DNA of 46,940 nt from an uncultured Prochlorococcus sp. (lineage in GTDB: Bacteria; Cyanobacteriota; Cyanobacteriia; PCC-6307; Cyanobiaceae), in assembly GCA_902624085.1 (NCBI GenBank), contig CACNWD010000007.1, positions 1 through 46,940 on the forward strand, written 5' to 3'. Position numbers and translations under genes: made by a program. The notes beneath the pieces were generated by a model. The model searched no databases. It was not told where the DNA came from and worked only from the letters and a program-made list of their open reading frames with translations. This document shows, one piece after another, positions 17,712 to 26,889 of this stretch (within the stretch, counting starts at the first letter, position 1; every line of letters begins with the position of its first letter).

Positions 17712-18669
17712 TAGCATTTCTTTCTAAAGATTTAAGTTGCCTTTTGAGTTGTCTTTGATTTGAATCGTAATATAAGAAACTTATCATTGACTGAACTGAG
17801 ATAATAGATGTGGTTAAAAATAAAATTTTAATTCCTAATGGACTCTCGATATTTAAATTTTTATAATAAGTGATACTTGTTATACCGGCAGTTAAGGTAT
17901 AAAGCCCACTAAAAAGACCAAATAAAATGGTGATGCTACCAGGGTTAAAATCTAACAAAAAATATTGATAAATTATTCTCTTTATAAAAATAATTATATG
18001 TCTTGGTATGTATCTAAAAAACTCTATTAAAGGATTTAGTCCAGATTTTTCATTTTTGTAAATAGTAGGCATTGATATTTCACCAATCAATAAGTCATAA
18101 AGACCACACCTAAACAAAAGGTCGCTCTCAAAGAAATATCTATCATCTGTTTTTTCATATTGGATAATATTTAAAATTTTTGTATTGATGGCAATAAAAC
18201 CATTCGTTGGATCAAATAGTTCCCAATATCCAGTAGATAATTTTGTTATAAATCCGAGAGCAATATTTCCAATTAATCTAATTTTCGGCATTTTTATTAA
18301 TACTTCTATATCTCGGAATCTATTTCCCTTTGTAAAATCAGCCTCTAAATTAATAATAGGCTCTATTAATTTTGGGATATTTCTAGGATCCATTTGTCCA
18401 TCAGAATCAATTTTTAAAATTAAATCTGCATTAAGAGTCAGTGCTAATTTTATACCAGTTTTAGTAGCGCCGCCTACTCCCTTATTTTTATTATGATAAA
18501 TTACATTTAATTTTTTATTAGAAATTAATCTTTCAATTTCAGAGCCTGTTTTTTCTGGACAGTTATCATCAACGCAAATAACATTATCTACATACTCTAA
18601 AATATCCCTCACGACAATTGGAGCAATTCTTGAGCTTCTATAACAGGGTACTATAGCTATAACTTTCAT
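17698..18669 (-). CDS. GT2 glycosyltransferase, DPM1/GtrB-like with C-terminal membrane helices
   Basis: The 323-aa protein has the polyprenyl-phosphate glycosyltransferase pattern: VIAIVPCYRSSRIAPIVV at 3-20, VDDNCPEKTGS (33-43), NKGVGGATKTGI (62-73) and the metal-binding DSDGQMDP at 88-95. Two hydrophobic helices near residues 248-300 anchor it in the membrane, as in GtrB-type enzymes. The family moves a sugar from UDP or GDP onto undecaprenyl phosphate on the cytoplasmic face. The divergent gene 64 bases away encodes a GtrA-like flippase, the usual partner. Its 3' end overlaps the convergent gene by 14 bases. Confidence 0.9.
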   Translation of the reverse strand: MKVIAIVPCYRSSRIAPIVVRDILEYVDNVICVDDNCPEKTGSEIERLISNKKLNVIYHNKNKGVGGATKTGIKLALTLNADLILKIDSDGQMDPRNIPKLIEPIINLEADFTKGNRFRDIEVLIKMPKIRLIGNIALGFITKLSTGYWELFDPTNGFIAINTKILNIIQYEKTDDRYFFESDLLFRCGLYDLLIGEISMPTIYKNEKSGLNPLIEFFRYIPRHIIIFIKRIIYQYFLLDFNPGSITILFGLFSGLYTLTAGITSITYYKNLNIESPLGIKILFLTTSIISVQSMISFLYYDSNQRQLKRQLKSLERNAIKKN

Positions 18670-18733
18670 AGTTATAATTTAACATTTAGACTGTATTAAA
18701 ACATCTAATAATAATAAAAATCTATTTTTTAAT

Positions 18734-19120
18734 ATGATCAAAAAATTTACAATATTTACTTTAGATCTTAAAAAAAAAAGATTTTTGCTAACAGCTTTTT
18801 TTGTTTGGGGGATAAGTCAAATTACATTGCAGATATTCATCTTATATTTTCCAACAATATTAGCAACCTCATTTAGCCAAATAATTTATATAGTTCTTGG
18901 ATTTCATTTATATAGTTCAAAGGTATTTAAAATTAAAAAACGTAATAATTACCATATTCAAAGATTTTTAATGATGTCATTAATATTATGGTTTATAAAT
19001 TTTTATGGAATTAATTTCTTGAATATCCTTATAGTAAATAAAAATATATGTGCCACTTTAATGATTCCTATTCTCGCTATATCTTCATTTTCTATGCAAA
19101 AATATTTAATTTTTAAATAA
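18734..19120 (+). CDS. GtrA-like four-helix membrane protein (putative lipid-linked sugar flippase)
   Basis: The 128-aa protein has four hydrophobic segments (about 18-38, 42-56, 78-97 and 103-122) and ends in a FSMQKYLIFK tail, like the conserved Q/RKFVF end of GtrA (PF04138). GtrA proteins are proposed to flip undecaprenyl-phosphate-glucose to the periplasm. Divergent placement next to a GtrB-like transferase supports the assignment, and length is in the family range. The N-terminal 17 residues are basic. The identity is based on topology, tail and context rather than high sequence identity. Confidence 0.75.
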   Translation: MIKKFTIFTLDLKKKRFLLTAFFVWGISQITLQIFILYFPTILATSFSQIIYIVLGFHLYSSKVFKIKKRNNYHIQRFLMMSLILWFINFYGINFLNILIVNKNICATLMIPILAISSFSMQKYLIFK

Positions 19121-19138
19121 TTTAAATTTTAATAAATA

Positions 19139-19795
19139 TCAATAAAAATTTTCAAAGTAATCTTTTATTTCATTTGGCAAGTGTTTAAATTGATTATCAA
19201 AAAACATTCTCAACAACTGACTTGATAAGGATAGAACTTGGTTATAGTTTAATAATTTATCATTACATTTTTTTTCAAAATAATCTTGACTTATGATTTC
19301 ACCTAAATCATATTTATCATCAACTAAATGTAATGATGCTCCCAAATACTTATGCCCCTTTATCATACTTTTAAGAGGAGAATATCTTCCTCTTTGGAAT
19401 GGTATTAATCCTCCATGAAGATTATAAATAGGTATAAAACTTTGTAATTTAGAATTAATTAAGCACGGGCAACCTACAGAAATAATTATTTCATAATTTT
19501 TTGACTTCACACTTTCCTCCAAAAATTTATTTAAATTATGATCCTTAATATTTAAAATTTTTAATTTTTTAATTCTATTTCTCAAAATAAGCATAAAAAA
19601 AATCTCATAGAAAATGCACTTTATAAAATTAAATATCCCAAAATAACTTATAATCTCAATATATTTATTTCTTATTCCTCTTTGATTTTCTGAAACAAAA
19701 GCAATATCTGAATTTTGATATTCAAAAATATCTATAAAATATCTATGAACAAAGTAATAACTATTTTGAGTAAGGAATAATATCTTTTTAGTCAT
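19139..19795 (-). CDS. Formyltransferase-family protein (sugar N-formyltransferase candidate)
   Basis: The 218-aa protein has the formyl_trans_N catalytic pattern. YNLHGGLIPFQRGRYSP at 124-140 corresponds to the N-x-H...P-x-x-RG block of methionyl-tRNA and sugar formyltransferases. LHLVDDKYDLGEIISQ at 156-171 supplies the catalytic Asp163. Thus the Asn125/His127/Asp163 triad is intact. It lacks the C-terminal tRNA-binding domain of Fmt, so tRNA is an unlikely substrate. N-formylation of an amino sugar using N10-formyltetrahydrofolate is more likely. It follows the PIG-L deacetylase gene by 15 bases on the same strand, so the two are probably co-transcribed. Convergent with the GtrA-like gene (18-base gap). 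Confidence 0.87.
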   Translation of the reverse strand: MTKKILFLTQNSYYFVHRYFIDIFEYQNSDIAFVSENQRGIRNKYIEIISYFGIFNFIKCIFYEIFFMLILRNRIKKLKILNIKDHNLNKFLEESVKSKNYEIIISVGCPCLINSKLQSFIPIYNLHGGLIPFQRGRYSPLKSMIKGHKYLGASLHLVDDKYDLGEIISQDYFEKKCNDKLLNYNQVLSLSSQLLRMFFDNQFKHLPNEIKDYFENFY

Positions 19796-19810
19796 TTTTT
19801 CTTTATTTAA

Positions 19811-20545
19811 TTATATATAAAGTTCTGAAAACTTTACTTTATATCTTCTATAAGATAGTGAATTATTCCAAATAACTGATGAAAGATCTATATGATCAAA
19901 ATATAATAAATACTTAGAAAAAATACTTTTAAATACCAAAGTTGGAAATAACAACATAAATGCGAATCGTTCAGTTGAGTAAATAAAAGCTATTAATAAA
20001 ACCTGGCACCAGCAAAATTTTTTTAATTCTAAAGAGATAAAAGAATTTTCCTGACTTTTAAGCGGGCGTAATACGCTGTATGGAATAAAAAATGTATTTC
20101 TAGAATTGTAAGCAGGAAAATAAAAAGCGTTAAAATTATAAATATTTTTTAATTTATTTACCAAAATTGCAATTTGGTCATGATCTGGATGCCCACCTTC
20201 AAAATTCAAAGTAAATACTTGAGGATAAAAATTTTTATCAAGAAGTCTTTTAAGAAATTTATATATTAAATGACTTGATTTATAAAGAATATTATCTTCA
20301 ACATCTAAGTAATCATTTAAATATAAAACTTGAGTCTCATTAATTCCTAATAGCTTTAATGATTTCAAATTATCTTTCCTTCTCATTTCCTGCTTTACTT
20401 TAGTAGATCCAATTCGTTCAGAACAATAAATCAATTTAAGATCACATTTTTTAAAGATACTCATTCTTTTTATCAAAGGTGCCAAAGCAAATTCATCATC
20501 AAGATGAGGGAGAATTATTAAAGTTTTACTTTTAATGTTTATCAT
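19811..20545 (-). CDS. PIG-L (LmbE) family deacetylase
   Basis: The 244-aa protein carries the two zinc-binding signatures of the PIG-L/LmbE family: PHLDDE at 13-18 and GHPDHDQ at 118-124. The family removes acetyl groups from N-acetylglucosamine-containing lipids, mycothiol precursors or antibiotics. The C-terminal half (about 175-244) is less conserved and has a hydrophobic patch, perhaps for a lipid-linked substrate. The formyltransferase gene lies immediately downstream (15 bases). Together they suggest exchange of an N-acetyl for an N-formyl group on a sugar. This coupling is inference, while the deacetylase motifs are seen directly. Confidence 0.9.
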   Translation of the reverse strand: MINIKSKTLIILPHLDDEFALAPLIKRMSIFKKCDLKLIYCSERIGSTKVKQEMRRKDNLKSLKLLGINETQVLYLNDYLDVEDNILYKSSHLIYKFLKRLLDKNFYPQVFTLNFEGGHPDHDQIAILVNKLKNIYNFNAFYFPAYNSRNTFFIPYSVLRPLKSQENSFISLELKKFCWCQVLLIAFIYSTERFAFMLLFPTLVFKSIFSKYLLYFDHIDLSSVIWNNSLSYRRYKVKFSELYI

Positions 20546-20745
20546 ATAAATTTTATGAAAAATTTTAAATTTAAAGTTTACTGGATACTTCTAATTATTT
20601 TTCATTGTAATTGGTGATGAACAAAGATTTATATATATATTTATTTGGTTAATTATATTGGATTGTATTAAATCAAAAACTGTAATAATTTTCAAAAAAA
20701 TTTATTGGTTAATACTCTAATATAGAAAAATATAGAATTTTCAAA

Positions 20746-21678
20746 GTGACTCAAAGTGAAAGACATCTTGTAACTGGTGGAGCGGGTTTTTTAGGCTCAC
20801 ATTTAATTGACAAATTAATGTTTAAAGGTCATGAAGTTTTATGCGTTGATAATTTTTATACAGGTTCAAAAAAAAATATTGCCAAATGGATCGACAATAA
20901 AAACTTTGAATTAATAAGACACGATGTCACCAAATCTCTATTAGTTGAAGTAGATAAAATTTGGCATCTCGCATGTCCAGCCTCTCCAGTTCACTATCAA
21001 AACAACCCTATAAAAACAGCCAAAACAAGCTTTATGGGAACATATAATATGCTTGGTCTAGCAAAAAGAACAAAAGCAAAAATTCTATATACCTCCACTA
21101 GTGAAGTATATGGAGATCCAGCAGTTCATCCACAGCCAGAAACATATAGAGGTTCTGTTAATCCTATTGGGATTAGATCTTGTTATGACGAAGGGAAAAG
21201 AATTGGCGAAACATTATGTTTTGATTATCATCGAATGCATTCCACAGAAATTAGAGTAGCTAGAATTTTTAATACTTATGGACCTAGAATGTTGCCCAAT
21301 GATGGCAGAGTTGTAAGTAACTTTATAGTTCAGGCTCTTAAAGGTAATTCATTAACTGTTTATGGGGATGGTTCGCAATCTCGTAGTTTCTGTTTCGTTG
21401 ATGATTTAATAAATGGCCTGGAGCTATTGATGCAAAGCGATTACAAAGGGCCATTAAATTTAGGGAATAATCATGAATTTACAATTCTAGAACTTGCCGA
21501 AAAAATAATTAGAAAAATAAATTCAGATTTGAGAATAATTTTCAAAACTCTACCGGAAGATGATCCTTTGCAAAGAAAACCTCTTTTAAATAGGGCTTTT
21601 GAAGAAATAAATTGGGAACCAAAAATTAATTTAGATGAAGGTCTAGATAAAACTATTGATTATTTTAAAAATATATAA
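20746..21678 (+). CDS. UDP-glucuronate decarboxylase (UDP-xylose synthase)
   Basis: The 310-aa extended SDR matches UXS very closely: [11 protein letters not shown] at 10-20, [23 protein letters not shown] (59-81), STSEVYGDP at 117-125, [14 protein letters not shown] at 139-152 with the catalytic Y147-DEG-K151, and [21 protein letters not shown]. It oxidises UDP-glucuronate and decarboxylates it to UDP-xylose, giving a pentose donor for surface glycans. The start is a GTG at 20746. It is the last polysaccharide gene before core genes begin, and it ends 8 bases before the convergent lexA. No UDP-glucose dehydrogenase is in the window to supply UDP-glucuronate. Confidence 0.96.
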   Translation: MTQSERHLVTGGAGFLGSHLIDKLMFKGHEVLCVDNFYTGSKKNIAKWIDNKNFELIRHDVTKSLLVEVDKIWHLACPASPVHYQNNPIKTAKTSFMGTYNMLGLAKRTKAKILYTSTSEVYGDPAVHPQPETYRGSVNPIGIRSCYDEGKRIGETLCFDYHRMHSTEIRVARIFNTYGPRMLPNDGRVVSNFIVQALKGNSLTVYGDGSQSRSFCFVDDLINGLELLMQSDYKGPLNLGNNHEFTILELAEKIIRKINSDLRIIFKTLPEDDPLQRKPLLNRAFEEINWEPKINLDEGLDKTIDYFKNI

Positions 21679-21685
21679 CTACTCT

Positions 21686-22309
21686 CTAAACCTTTCTCCA
21701 AACAGCCAATAATTTTCCTTGAAAAACCACCTCATCTGGATTCAATTCAATCGGTTCATAAGCAGGATTTGCTGCTTCCAAAAATATTTTCCCTTCTCTT
21801 TTGGAAAAATACTTCAATGTTGTACCCAAACCTGGAACCATTGCACTTACTATTGATCCGTTCCTAATAGATGAGTGATCTTTTATTTGCTCCATTAAAA
21901 CCATATCCCCATCAGCAATGCATGCATCAATCATCGAATCTCCATTTACAGTAAGTGCAAAAATATTCTTCTTTTTTAGAACATCAGAAATATCTAAATT
22001 TTCATTAATATCAGAATAAGTTTCAATCAAACCTCCAGCTGCTACAGAGCCCATAATAGGAACCCCTTCTATGATTTCATCAACTATTTGCATAGTTCTA
22101 GCCTTTCCTTCTTGCCAAGATATATAACCCTTTTCCTGTAAATGCTTTAATCGACTCTGTATTGGGGCAGGAGATTTTAATCGCATAGCCTGCATCATCT
22201 GTCTAATTGATGGACTATGTTGAAAGTTTTTCATGTAATCTTTAATCCAACTATAAAGCTCATTTTGAGCATCAGTAAGATTCTTATCAGATGAAAAATT
22301 CACAGGCAC
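21686..22309 (-). CDS. lexA: LexA repressor (S24 peptidase family)
   Basis: The 207-aa protein has an N-terminal winged helix (about 10-70, with SPSIRQMMQAMRLKSPAPIQSRLKHL as the recognition region). An autocleavage site at Ala91-Gly92 sits within GSVAAGG. The catalytic domain has Ser125 in NGDSMIDACI and Lys166 in GTTLKYF. All residues for RecA-stimulated self-cleavage are present. In cyanobacteria LexA may control genes beyond DNA repair. The start is a GTG at 22309; a second in-frame GTG lies two codons later. A strong palindrome covers the start codon region, consistent with autorepression. It lies downstream of argF, which ends 52 bases upstream, and is convergent with the UXS gene. Confidence 0.95.
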   Translation of the reverse strand: MPVNFSSDKNLTDAQNELYSWIKDYMKNFQHSPSIRQMMQAMRLKSPAPIQSRLKHLQEKGYISWQEGKARTMQIVDEIIEGVPIMGSVAAGGLIETYSDINENLDISDVLKKKNIFALTVNGDSMIDACIADGDMVLMEQIKDHSSIRNGSIVSAMVPGLGTTLKYFSKREGKIFLEAANPAYEPIELNPDEVVFQGKLLAVWRKV

Positions 22310-22334
22310 AAACTTATACTAATACGTTTGTACC
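22305..22334 (-). promoter_or_regulatory. Palindromic operator candidate at the lexA start
   Basis: On the plus strand the arms ACAAAC (22308-22313) and GTTTGT (22326-22331) are exact inverted repeats separated by 12 bases. The symmetry extends to the outer GG/CC at 22305-22306 and 22333-22334 with one mismatch pair. Read on the minus strand it begins GGTACAAACGT, similar to the cyanobacterial LexA box (RGTAC-N3-DGTWCB). It overlaps the GTG start of lexA. Autorepression is inferred. Confidence 0.55.
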
Positions 22335-22361
22335 TATAAATAAGTAAATTTGCAAGTGATA

Positions 22362-23288
22362 TTAAGAAAAAAGGCAAGCCAAAAGAGCTTGTTGAACATG
22401 CATTCTATTTTCTGCCTGTTCAAAAATCCTACTATTATTGGAATCAATTACCTCATCAGTTATCTCTTTTGATCTATAAGCAGGAAGGCAATGAAGAATA
22501 ATTACATCATCATCAGCTTGACTTAACAAATCACTGTTTACAGTAAATCCACTAAAGTCTTTATCTTTAATCTCTTTTTTATTTTCTTCGCCCATTGAAG
22601 ACCAAACATCTGTATAAAGAACATTTGCCCCTGGTAAAGCACTAGCAAGGTCATTAGTGATTCTCAATAAATCATCATTTTTATAAAGCTTCCTTGCTTT
22701 ATTAACAACCTCTTTATCTGGCTCGTAGCCTGGGGGACATGCAATTCTAACTTCAACTCCTAATAATGCCCCACATAAGATAAGAGAATTAGCAACATTA
22801 TTACCATCTCCGATAAAGGTCAAAACTACTTTTTTAAAATCATGAAATTCCTCTTTAATAGTAAAAAAATCGGCTAGAGCCTGACATGGATGCTCTAAAT
22901 CTGTTAGTGCATTAATAACTGGTTTACTAGACCATTTTGCATATTCATTTAAATCAGACTGATGAAAAGTTCTTATTGCAATCGCATCACAATATCGACT
23001 TAAAACTCTCGCCGTATCTTTAATTGGTTCGCCTCTACCGATTTGCGAAGTCGTCGGATTCAAATCAATAGTAGTCCCTCCTAGTCTTGACATAGCCACC
23101 TGGAAACTAACTCTTGTTCGAGTAGAAGACTTATCAAAAACCAATCCAAGAACTTTGTCTTTTAGTTCAATATTAAGTTCTTTATTTTTAAAGTTTTTCG
23201 CAAGTTCAAATATATTGAGAATTTCCTTTTCTGAAGTATCCAAGCTTGATAAAAAATCCCTGCTATAAAGATTCTTTGGTTTGAGCAT
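22362..23288 (-). CDS. argF: Ornithine carbamoyltransferase
   Basis: The enzyme condenses carbamoyl phosphate with ornithine to citrulline in arginine synthesis. The 308-aa protein has the carbamoyl-phosphate site SSTRTR at 54-59, HPCQALAD at 133-140, the ornithine-loop DVWSSMG at 227-233 and the catalytic-Cys motif HCLPA at 266-270. Length and motifs are complete, so it is catalytically typical. It is transcribed with ftsH upstream (27-base gap) and lexA downstream, all on the minus strand. Aspartate carbamoyltransferase is excluded because the SMG loop and HCLP motif are OTC-specific. Confidence 0.98.
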   Translation of the reverse strand: MLKPKNLYSRDFLSSLDTSEKEILNIFELAKNFKNKELNIELKDKVLGLVFDKSSTRTRVSFQVAMSRLGGTTIDLNPTTSQIGRGEPIKDTARVLSRYCDAIAIRTFHQSDLNEYAKWSSKPVINALTDLEHPCQALADFFTIKEEFHDFKKVVLTFIGDGNNVANSLILCGALLGVEVRIACPPGYEPDKEVVNKARKLYKNDDLLRITNDLASALPGANVLYTDVWSSMGEENKKEIKDKDFSGFTVNSDLLSQADDDVIILHCLPAYRSKEITDEVIDSNNSRIFEQAENRMHVQQALLACLFS

Positions 23289-23315
23289 TTATCTTTTATA
23301 GAAATTTAAATTCTA

Positions 23316-25178
23316 CTATGCTGGCATTTTACTTTCAGCGAGGAGATTTTTTAAATCTTCACCCTCAATAACTTCTTCTTGTAGAATTTTTTGAGAAATT
23401 GATTCAAGCAGGGGTAAATTATTACGTAGTATTTTCAATGCAGTCTCATGTGCATCATCTACTAGTTCTCTCACCTCCTTATCGATAGCTTGAGCTGTAG
23501 CATCACTTACTGATCTTCTAGGATTATTGCCATTCCCTAAAAATTGTCCACCACCTTGTTTATCATAGGCAAGGGGTCCAAGGATATCACTCATACCAAA
23601 AGTACCTACCATTTGCTCCGCTATGTCTGTAGCCCTTTGGAGATCGTTTGAAGCTCCAGTTGTAATTTTCCCGAAAACAACCTCCTCTGCAGATCTCCCT
23701 CCAAGTAAAGTAGCTATTTGACCTTTTAATTCATCTTTAGAATTAAGAAATCTTTCCTCTGTGGGAAGTTGAAGGGTGTAACCTAAAGCGCTCATCCCTC
23801 TTGGAACTATTGAAATCTTAGCAACTTTTGAACCTCCTGGCATAAGATGTCCTACGATGGCATGCCCAACTTCATGGTAAGCAACAACTTTTTTCTCATC
23901 CTCTTGAAGTACCCTACTTTTTTTCTCTAATCCAGCAACTACTCTTTCTATAGCTTCACTTAAATCCTGCTGCTCAACACTTTTTCTCTTTGCTCTAGCT
24001 GCTAATAATGCTGCTTCATTAACCATGTTTGCTAAATCCGCTCCTGCAAATCCACTTGTAGCCTGAGCTATTGAATCTAAATCAATGGTTTCTGCTAACT
24101 TAACTTTTTTGGTATAAATTTCCAAAATTGTCTTCCTCCCAGAGAGATCTGGCCTATCAACTAAAACTTGTCTATCAAATCTTCCAGGCCTTAGTAGTGC
24201 AGCATCAAGGACTTCTGGTTGGTTAGTAGCTGCAAGTACAATTACTGGTTTATCTGCTGAGGCAAAGCCATCCATTTCAGTAAGTAGCTGATTTAAAGTT
24301 TGTTCTCTCTCATCATTACCACCAACAACACCCATCGATCCAGAACGACTTTTACCAATCGCATCCAATTCATCAATAAAAATTATACATGGAGCTTTTT
24401 TCTTCGCTTGTTCAAATAAATCCCTAACTCGCGCTGCACCAGCGCCTACAAAAAGTTCGACAAATTCAGAACCTGAAATAATGAAGAAGGGAACTTCTGC
24501 TTCACCCGCAACAGCTTTTGAAAGAAGTGTCTTTCCTGTTCCTGGAGGTCCTACAAGAAGAACTCCTTTAGGTATTCTCGCCCCAATATCAGTATATCTT
24601 TCTGGTTTTTTTAAGAAATCGACTATTTCTGTTAATTCGTCCTTAGCCTCATCAACTCCAGCAACATCCGCAAATGTTACTTTCGATTCATCATCAGGTA
24701 CATAAACTTTAGCTTTACTTTTAGTAAAACTTAAAGCTCCTTGAGCACCTCCACCTCCCATGCTTCTTCTAGCAAAGAATTGTAAAACAAGGATAAAAAT
24801 CAAAGGAGGAACAACCCAGCTCAAGATGGTTGAGAAGAAATTAGGTTTTTTAGGCGGAGCAGCTGCGAATTCCACCCCTTTACTTTCTAACCTTTGTGGT
24901 AGATCCATATCAAAAATTGGGGTTGTGGCCAAAACAGAAGGTGCACCCTCTTCAGCTCCATTTAATTCATATCTAATTTGTTCTTGTGTAATGTATGCTC
25001 TCTTAACTTCTCCATCATTAACTTGATCTATAAAAAGAGAGTATGGAACTCTCGGTATCTGCATATTTTGATTTGGGAAAAGGCTGCTGAATAAAAGTAG
25101 TGCTCCTACACCTATCAAAATAATATTAATAATTCCAAATCTTCTGTTGGGTTGATTATCATCCTGTCTTATGGGCAT
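23316..25178 (-). CDS. ftsH: ATP-dependent zinc metalloprotease FtsH
   Basis: The 620-aa membrane-anchored AAA+ protease degrades misfolded membrane proteins. In cyanobacteria one role is photosystem II D1 turnover. Helices at about 17-34 and 120-136 flank a periplasmic/lumenal domain. The AAA module has Walker A GPPGTGKT at 210-217, Walker B IIFIDELD at 265-272, the pore motif [11 protein letters not shown] and the second region of homology (about 310-335). The zinc site is HEVGH at 435-439. The C-terminus is a helical protease domain. Cyanobacteria carry several FtsH paralogues, and I cannot assign which class this is. Confidence 0.98.
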   Translation of the reverse strand: MPIRQDDNQPNRRFGIINIILIGVGALLLFSSLFPNQNMQIPRVPYSLFIDQVNDGEVKRAYITQEQIRYELNGAEEGAPSVLATTPIFDMDLPQRLESKGVEFAAAPPKKPNFFSTILSWVVPPLIFILVLQFFARRSMGGGGAQGALSFTKSKAKVYVPDDESKVTFADVAGVDEAKDELTEIVDFLKKPERYTDIGARIPKGVLLVGPPGTGKTLLSKAVAGEAEVPFFIISGSEFVELFVGAGAARVRDLFEQAKKKAPCIIFIDELDAIGKSRSGSMGVVGGNDEREQTLNQLLTEMDGFASADKPVIVLAATNQPEVLDAALLRPGRFDRQVLVDRPDLSGRKTILEIYTKKVKLAETIDLDSIAQATSGFAGADLANMVNEAALLAARAKRKSVEQQDLSEAIERVVAGLEKKSRVLQEDEKKVVAYHEVGHAIVGHLMPGGSKVAKISIVPRGMSALGYTLQLPTEERFLNSKDELKGQIATLLGGRSAEEVVFGKITTGASNDLQRATDIAEQMVGTFGMSDILGPLAYDKQGGGQFLGNGNNPRRSVSDATAQAIDKEVRELVDDAHETALKILRNNLPLLESISQKILQEEVIEGEDLKNLLAESKMPA

Positions 25179-25289
25179 AATTTTTCATAATTTCTATATA
25201 GTATAAACTAAACAACTTAATTTCGTATTAGTAATTTGATTATTGGGTGAGAACCGTAAGTATACTTCTAGATAAAATTAAAAGATGAT

Positions 25290-26381
25290 TTACTTCGCAA
25301 TACTTCTTAGATAAATATCATTATTAATTGATTTTATTTCTTGCAAATTCAAATTCATAATTTCATTCATTGATTTAAATTTAAAATCAGAAAAAGGATT
25401 CATCCCATTTTCACCTCCAATTATTTTCGGTGCAACAAAGGTTATAAATTCTTGAATACAGCCTGCTTTTACGGCTGCAGTAGCAAGCTCAGGTCCACAT
25501 TCCCATAAAACTTTATTACAACCTTTATCGGCTAAAATTTGAGTAAGTAATTTTGGTTCATCAGACGAAACTTTTTCTATATCTACATTATTAGGGATCC
25601 TTTTTAGATATTCTTCATTAGCCGTTGAAGAATCATATACAACTAAGGTATTTGATAATTCGGTATCCCATAATTTTGCTTTTTGTGGTAAATCTAGAGT
25701 TCTAGTAAAAACAACCCTTAAAGGTTCTAATTTTTTTAATCCTCTAGTTGTCAAAATAGGGTTGTCTTTCCTTAATGTATTACCTCCAATAATTATCGCA
25801 TCAAAATCTGTTCTAAGTTTATGTACAAATGATCGAGATTTTTCATTAGTAATCCATTTACTCTCTCCATTTTTTAAACCTACCCTACCATCAATACTCA
25901 TTGCCCACTTCAAAACTCCATAAGCAGAACCATTTAAATTTTTATGGATAAATGATTTATTTAATTCCAAGGCCTCTTTCTCACACAAACCTAAATTAAC
26001 CTCAATCCCTGCATCCTCTAATAATCTAATCCCCCTTCCTGCAACTCTTAAATCTGGATCTTTTATTGATATAAAAACCTTTTTTATACCTGAAGAAATT
26101 ATTCTATCAACACAGGGAGGAGTTTTACCTTCATGGCAACAAGGTTCAAGATTGACATAGAGTGTTCCACCATGAGGATCATTTTTTAGATTATTAAATG
26201 CCATTGCTTCCGCATGAGGCATACCAGTTTTTTGGTGAAAACCTTCTGAAATTAATTTTCCTTTTTTATCAAGAATTACTGCTCCAACCATTGGATTTGG
26301 ACTAGTAAGACCTCTACCAAGAGAGGCTAAACAAATTGCTCTTATCATCCATTTTTTATGAATGAAATTATCTAGATTCAT
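25290..26381 (-). CDS. ribD: Bifunctional riboflavin biosynthesis deaminase/reductase RibD
   Basis: The 363-aa protein fuses a zinc deaminase (about 1-145) to a reductase (about 150-363). The deaminase has PHAEAMA at 55-61 and EPCCHEGKTPPC at 79-90, giving His/Cys/Cys zinc ligands and the catalytic Glu58. The reductase has KWAMSIDGRVG, GGNTLRKDNPILTTR and a late GPELATAAVKAG block. It performs two consecutive steps from the GTP-derived pyrimidine to 5-amino-6-ribitylamino-uracil phosphate. The ATG follows the DUF3122 stop by one base, which implies translational coupling. Confidence 0.97.
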   Translation of the reverse strand: MNLDNFIHKKWMIRAICLASLGRGLTSPNPMVGAVILDKKGKLISEGFHQKTGMPHAEAMAFNNLKNDPHGGTLYVNLEPCCHEGKTPPCVDRIISSGIKKVFISIKDPDLRVAGRGIRLLEDAGIEVNLGLCEKEALELNKSFIHKNLNGSAYGVLKWAMSIDGRVGLKNGESKWITNEKSRSFVHKLRTDFDAIIIGGNTLRKDNPILTTRGLKKLEPLRVVFTRTLDLPQKAKLWDTELSNTLVVYDSSTANEEYLKRIPNNVDIEKVSSDEPKLLTQILADKGCNKVLWECGPELATAAVKAGCIQEFITFVAPKIIGGENGMNPFSDFKFKSMNEIMNLNLQEIKSINNDIYLRSIAK

Positions 26382-26382
26382 T

Positions 26383-26889
26383 TTAAGATTGAGATCTTAA
26401 TGTCCTCCATTCTTTAACTAAAAAGGGAGGCACTGGAAGTTCAGAGAAAACTCCTTGTAAAGAAAGTCTCAAAGGTCTATTTTGAGAAATATCTTGAAGT
26501 AAGTTTTCCAAATCAAATTCAGCAGCTGCTTGTCTACTATCTTCTGCAAGCTCAGTATTTAATAAAGTTATATCATCTAGTTGCCATTTTTTTCTTCCAG
26601 ACTCTACATCAAGAGGAAGAGGATGATCAATTCTTAAATTCCCAGGATATCCAATCACCCGTAAAACTAACTTTTCATCATTATTTGGAGATTTATATGC
26701 CACTAATTGCCATGTTTCATAATCTAAATCTCTTAGGAATTCTGTACTAGCATTAATTAAACCACTATTGATTTGAGTTTCTGCGATTTCTGCATATGAT
26801 TTTCCCGGCACAAATAATAGAGGAAGAATAACTGAGCAAATAAGAATTTTTACTAAGTATTCATTTATTAATTTTGAAATTTTCTTCAT
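26383..26889 (-). CDS. DUF3122 family secreted or lipid-side protein
   Basis: I chose the ATG at 26889 (168 aa) over an upstream TTG/ATG-less extension, because it begins MKKISKLINEYLVKILICSVILPLL and then PGKSYA, a good signal peptide with cleavage near residue 31. The mature part has YETWQLVAYKSPNNDE, VIGYPGNLRIDHPLPL and PPFLVKEWRTL, typical of cyanobacterial DUF3122 proteins with unknown function. Its start overlaps the end of the upstream small gene by 29 bases, and its stop lies one base from the ribD start. It is therefore part of a tight minus-strand operon. Confidence 0.85.
   Translation of the reverse strand: MKKISKLINEYLVKILICSVILPLLFVPGKSYAEIAETQINSGLINASTEFLRDLDYETWQLVAYKSPNNDEKLVLRVIGYPGNLRIDHPLPLDVESGRKKWQLDDITLLNTELAEDSRQAAAEFDLENLLQDISQNRPLRLSLQGVFSELPVPPFLVKEWRTLRSQS

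Noticed and set aside
25258-25267. Palindrome AAGTATACTT between ftsH and ribD
   Set aside because: A single 10-bp AT-rich palindrome is expected by chance here, and no partner or promoter context supports a role.
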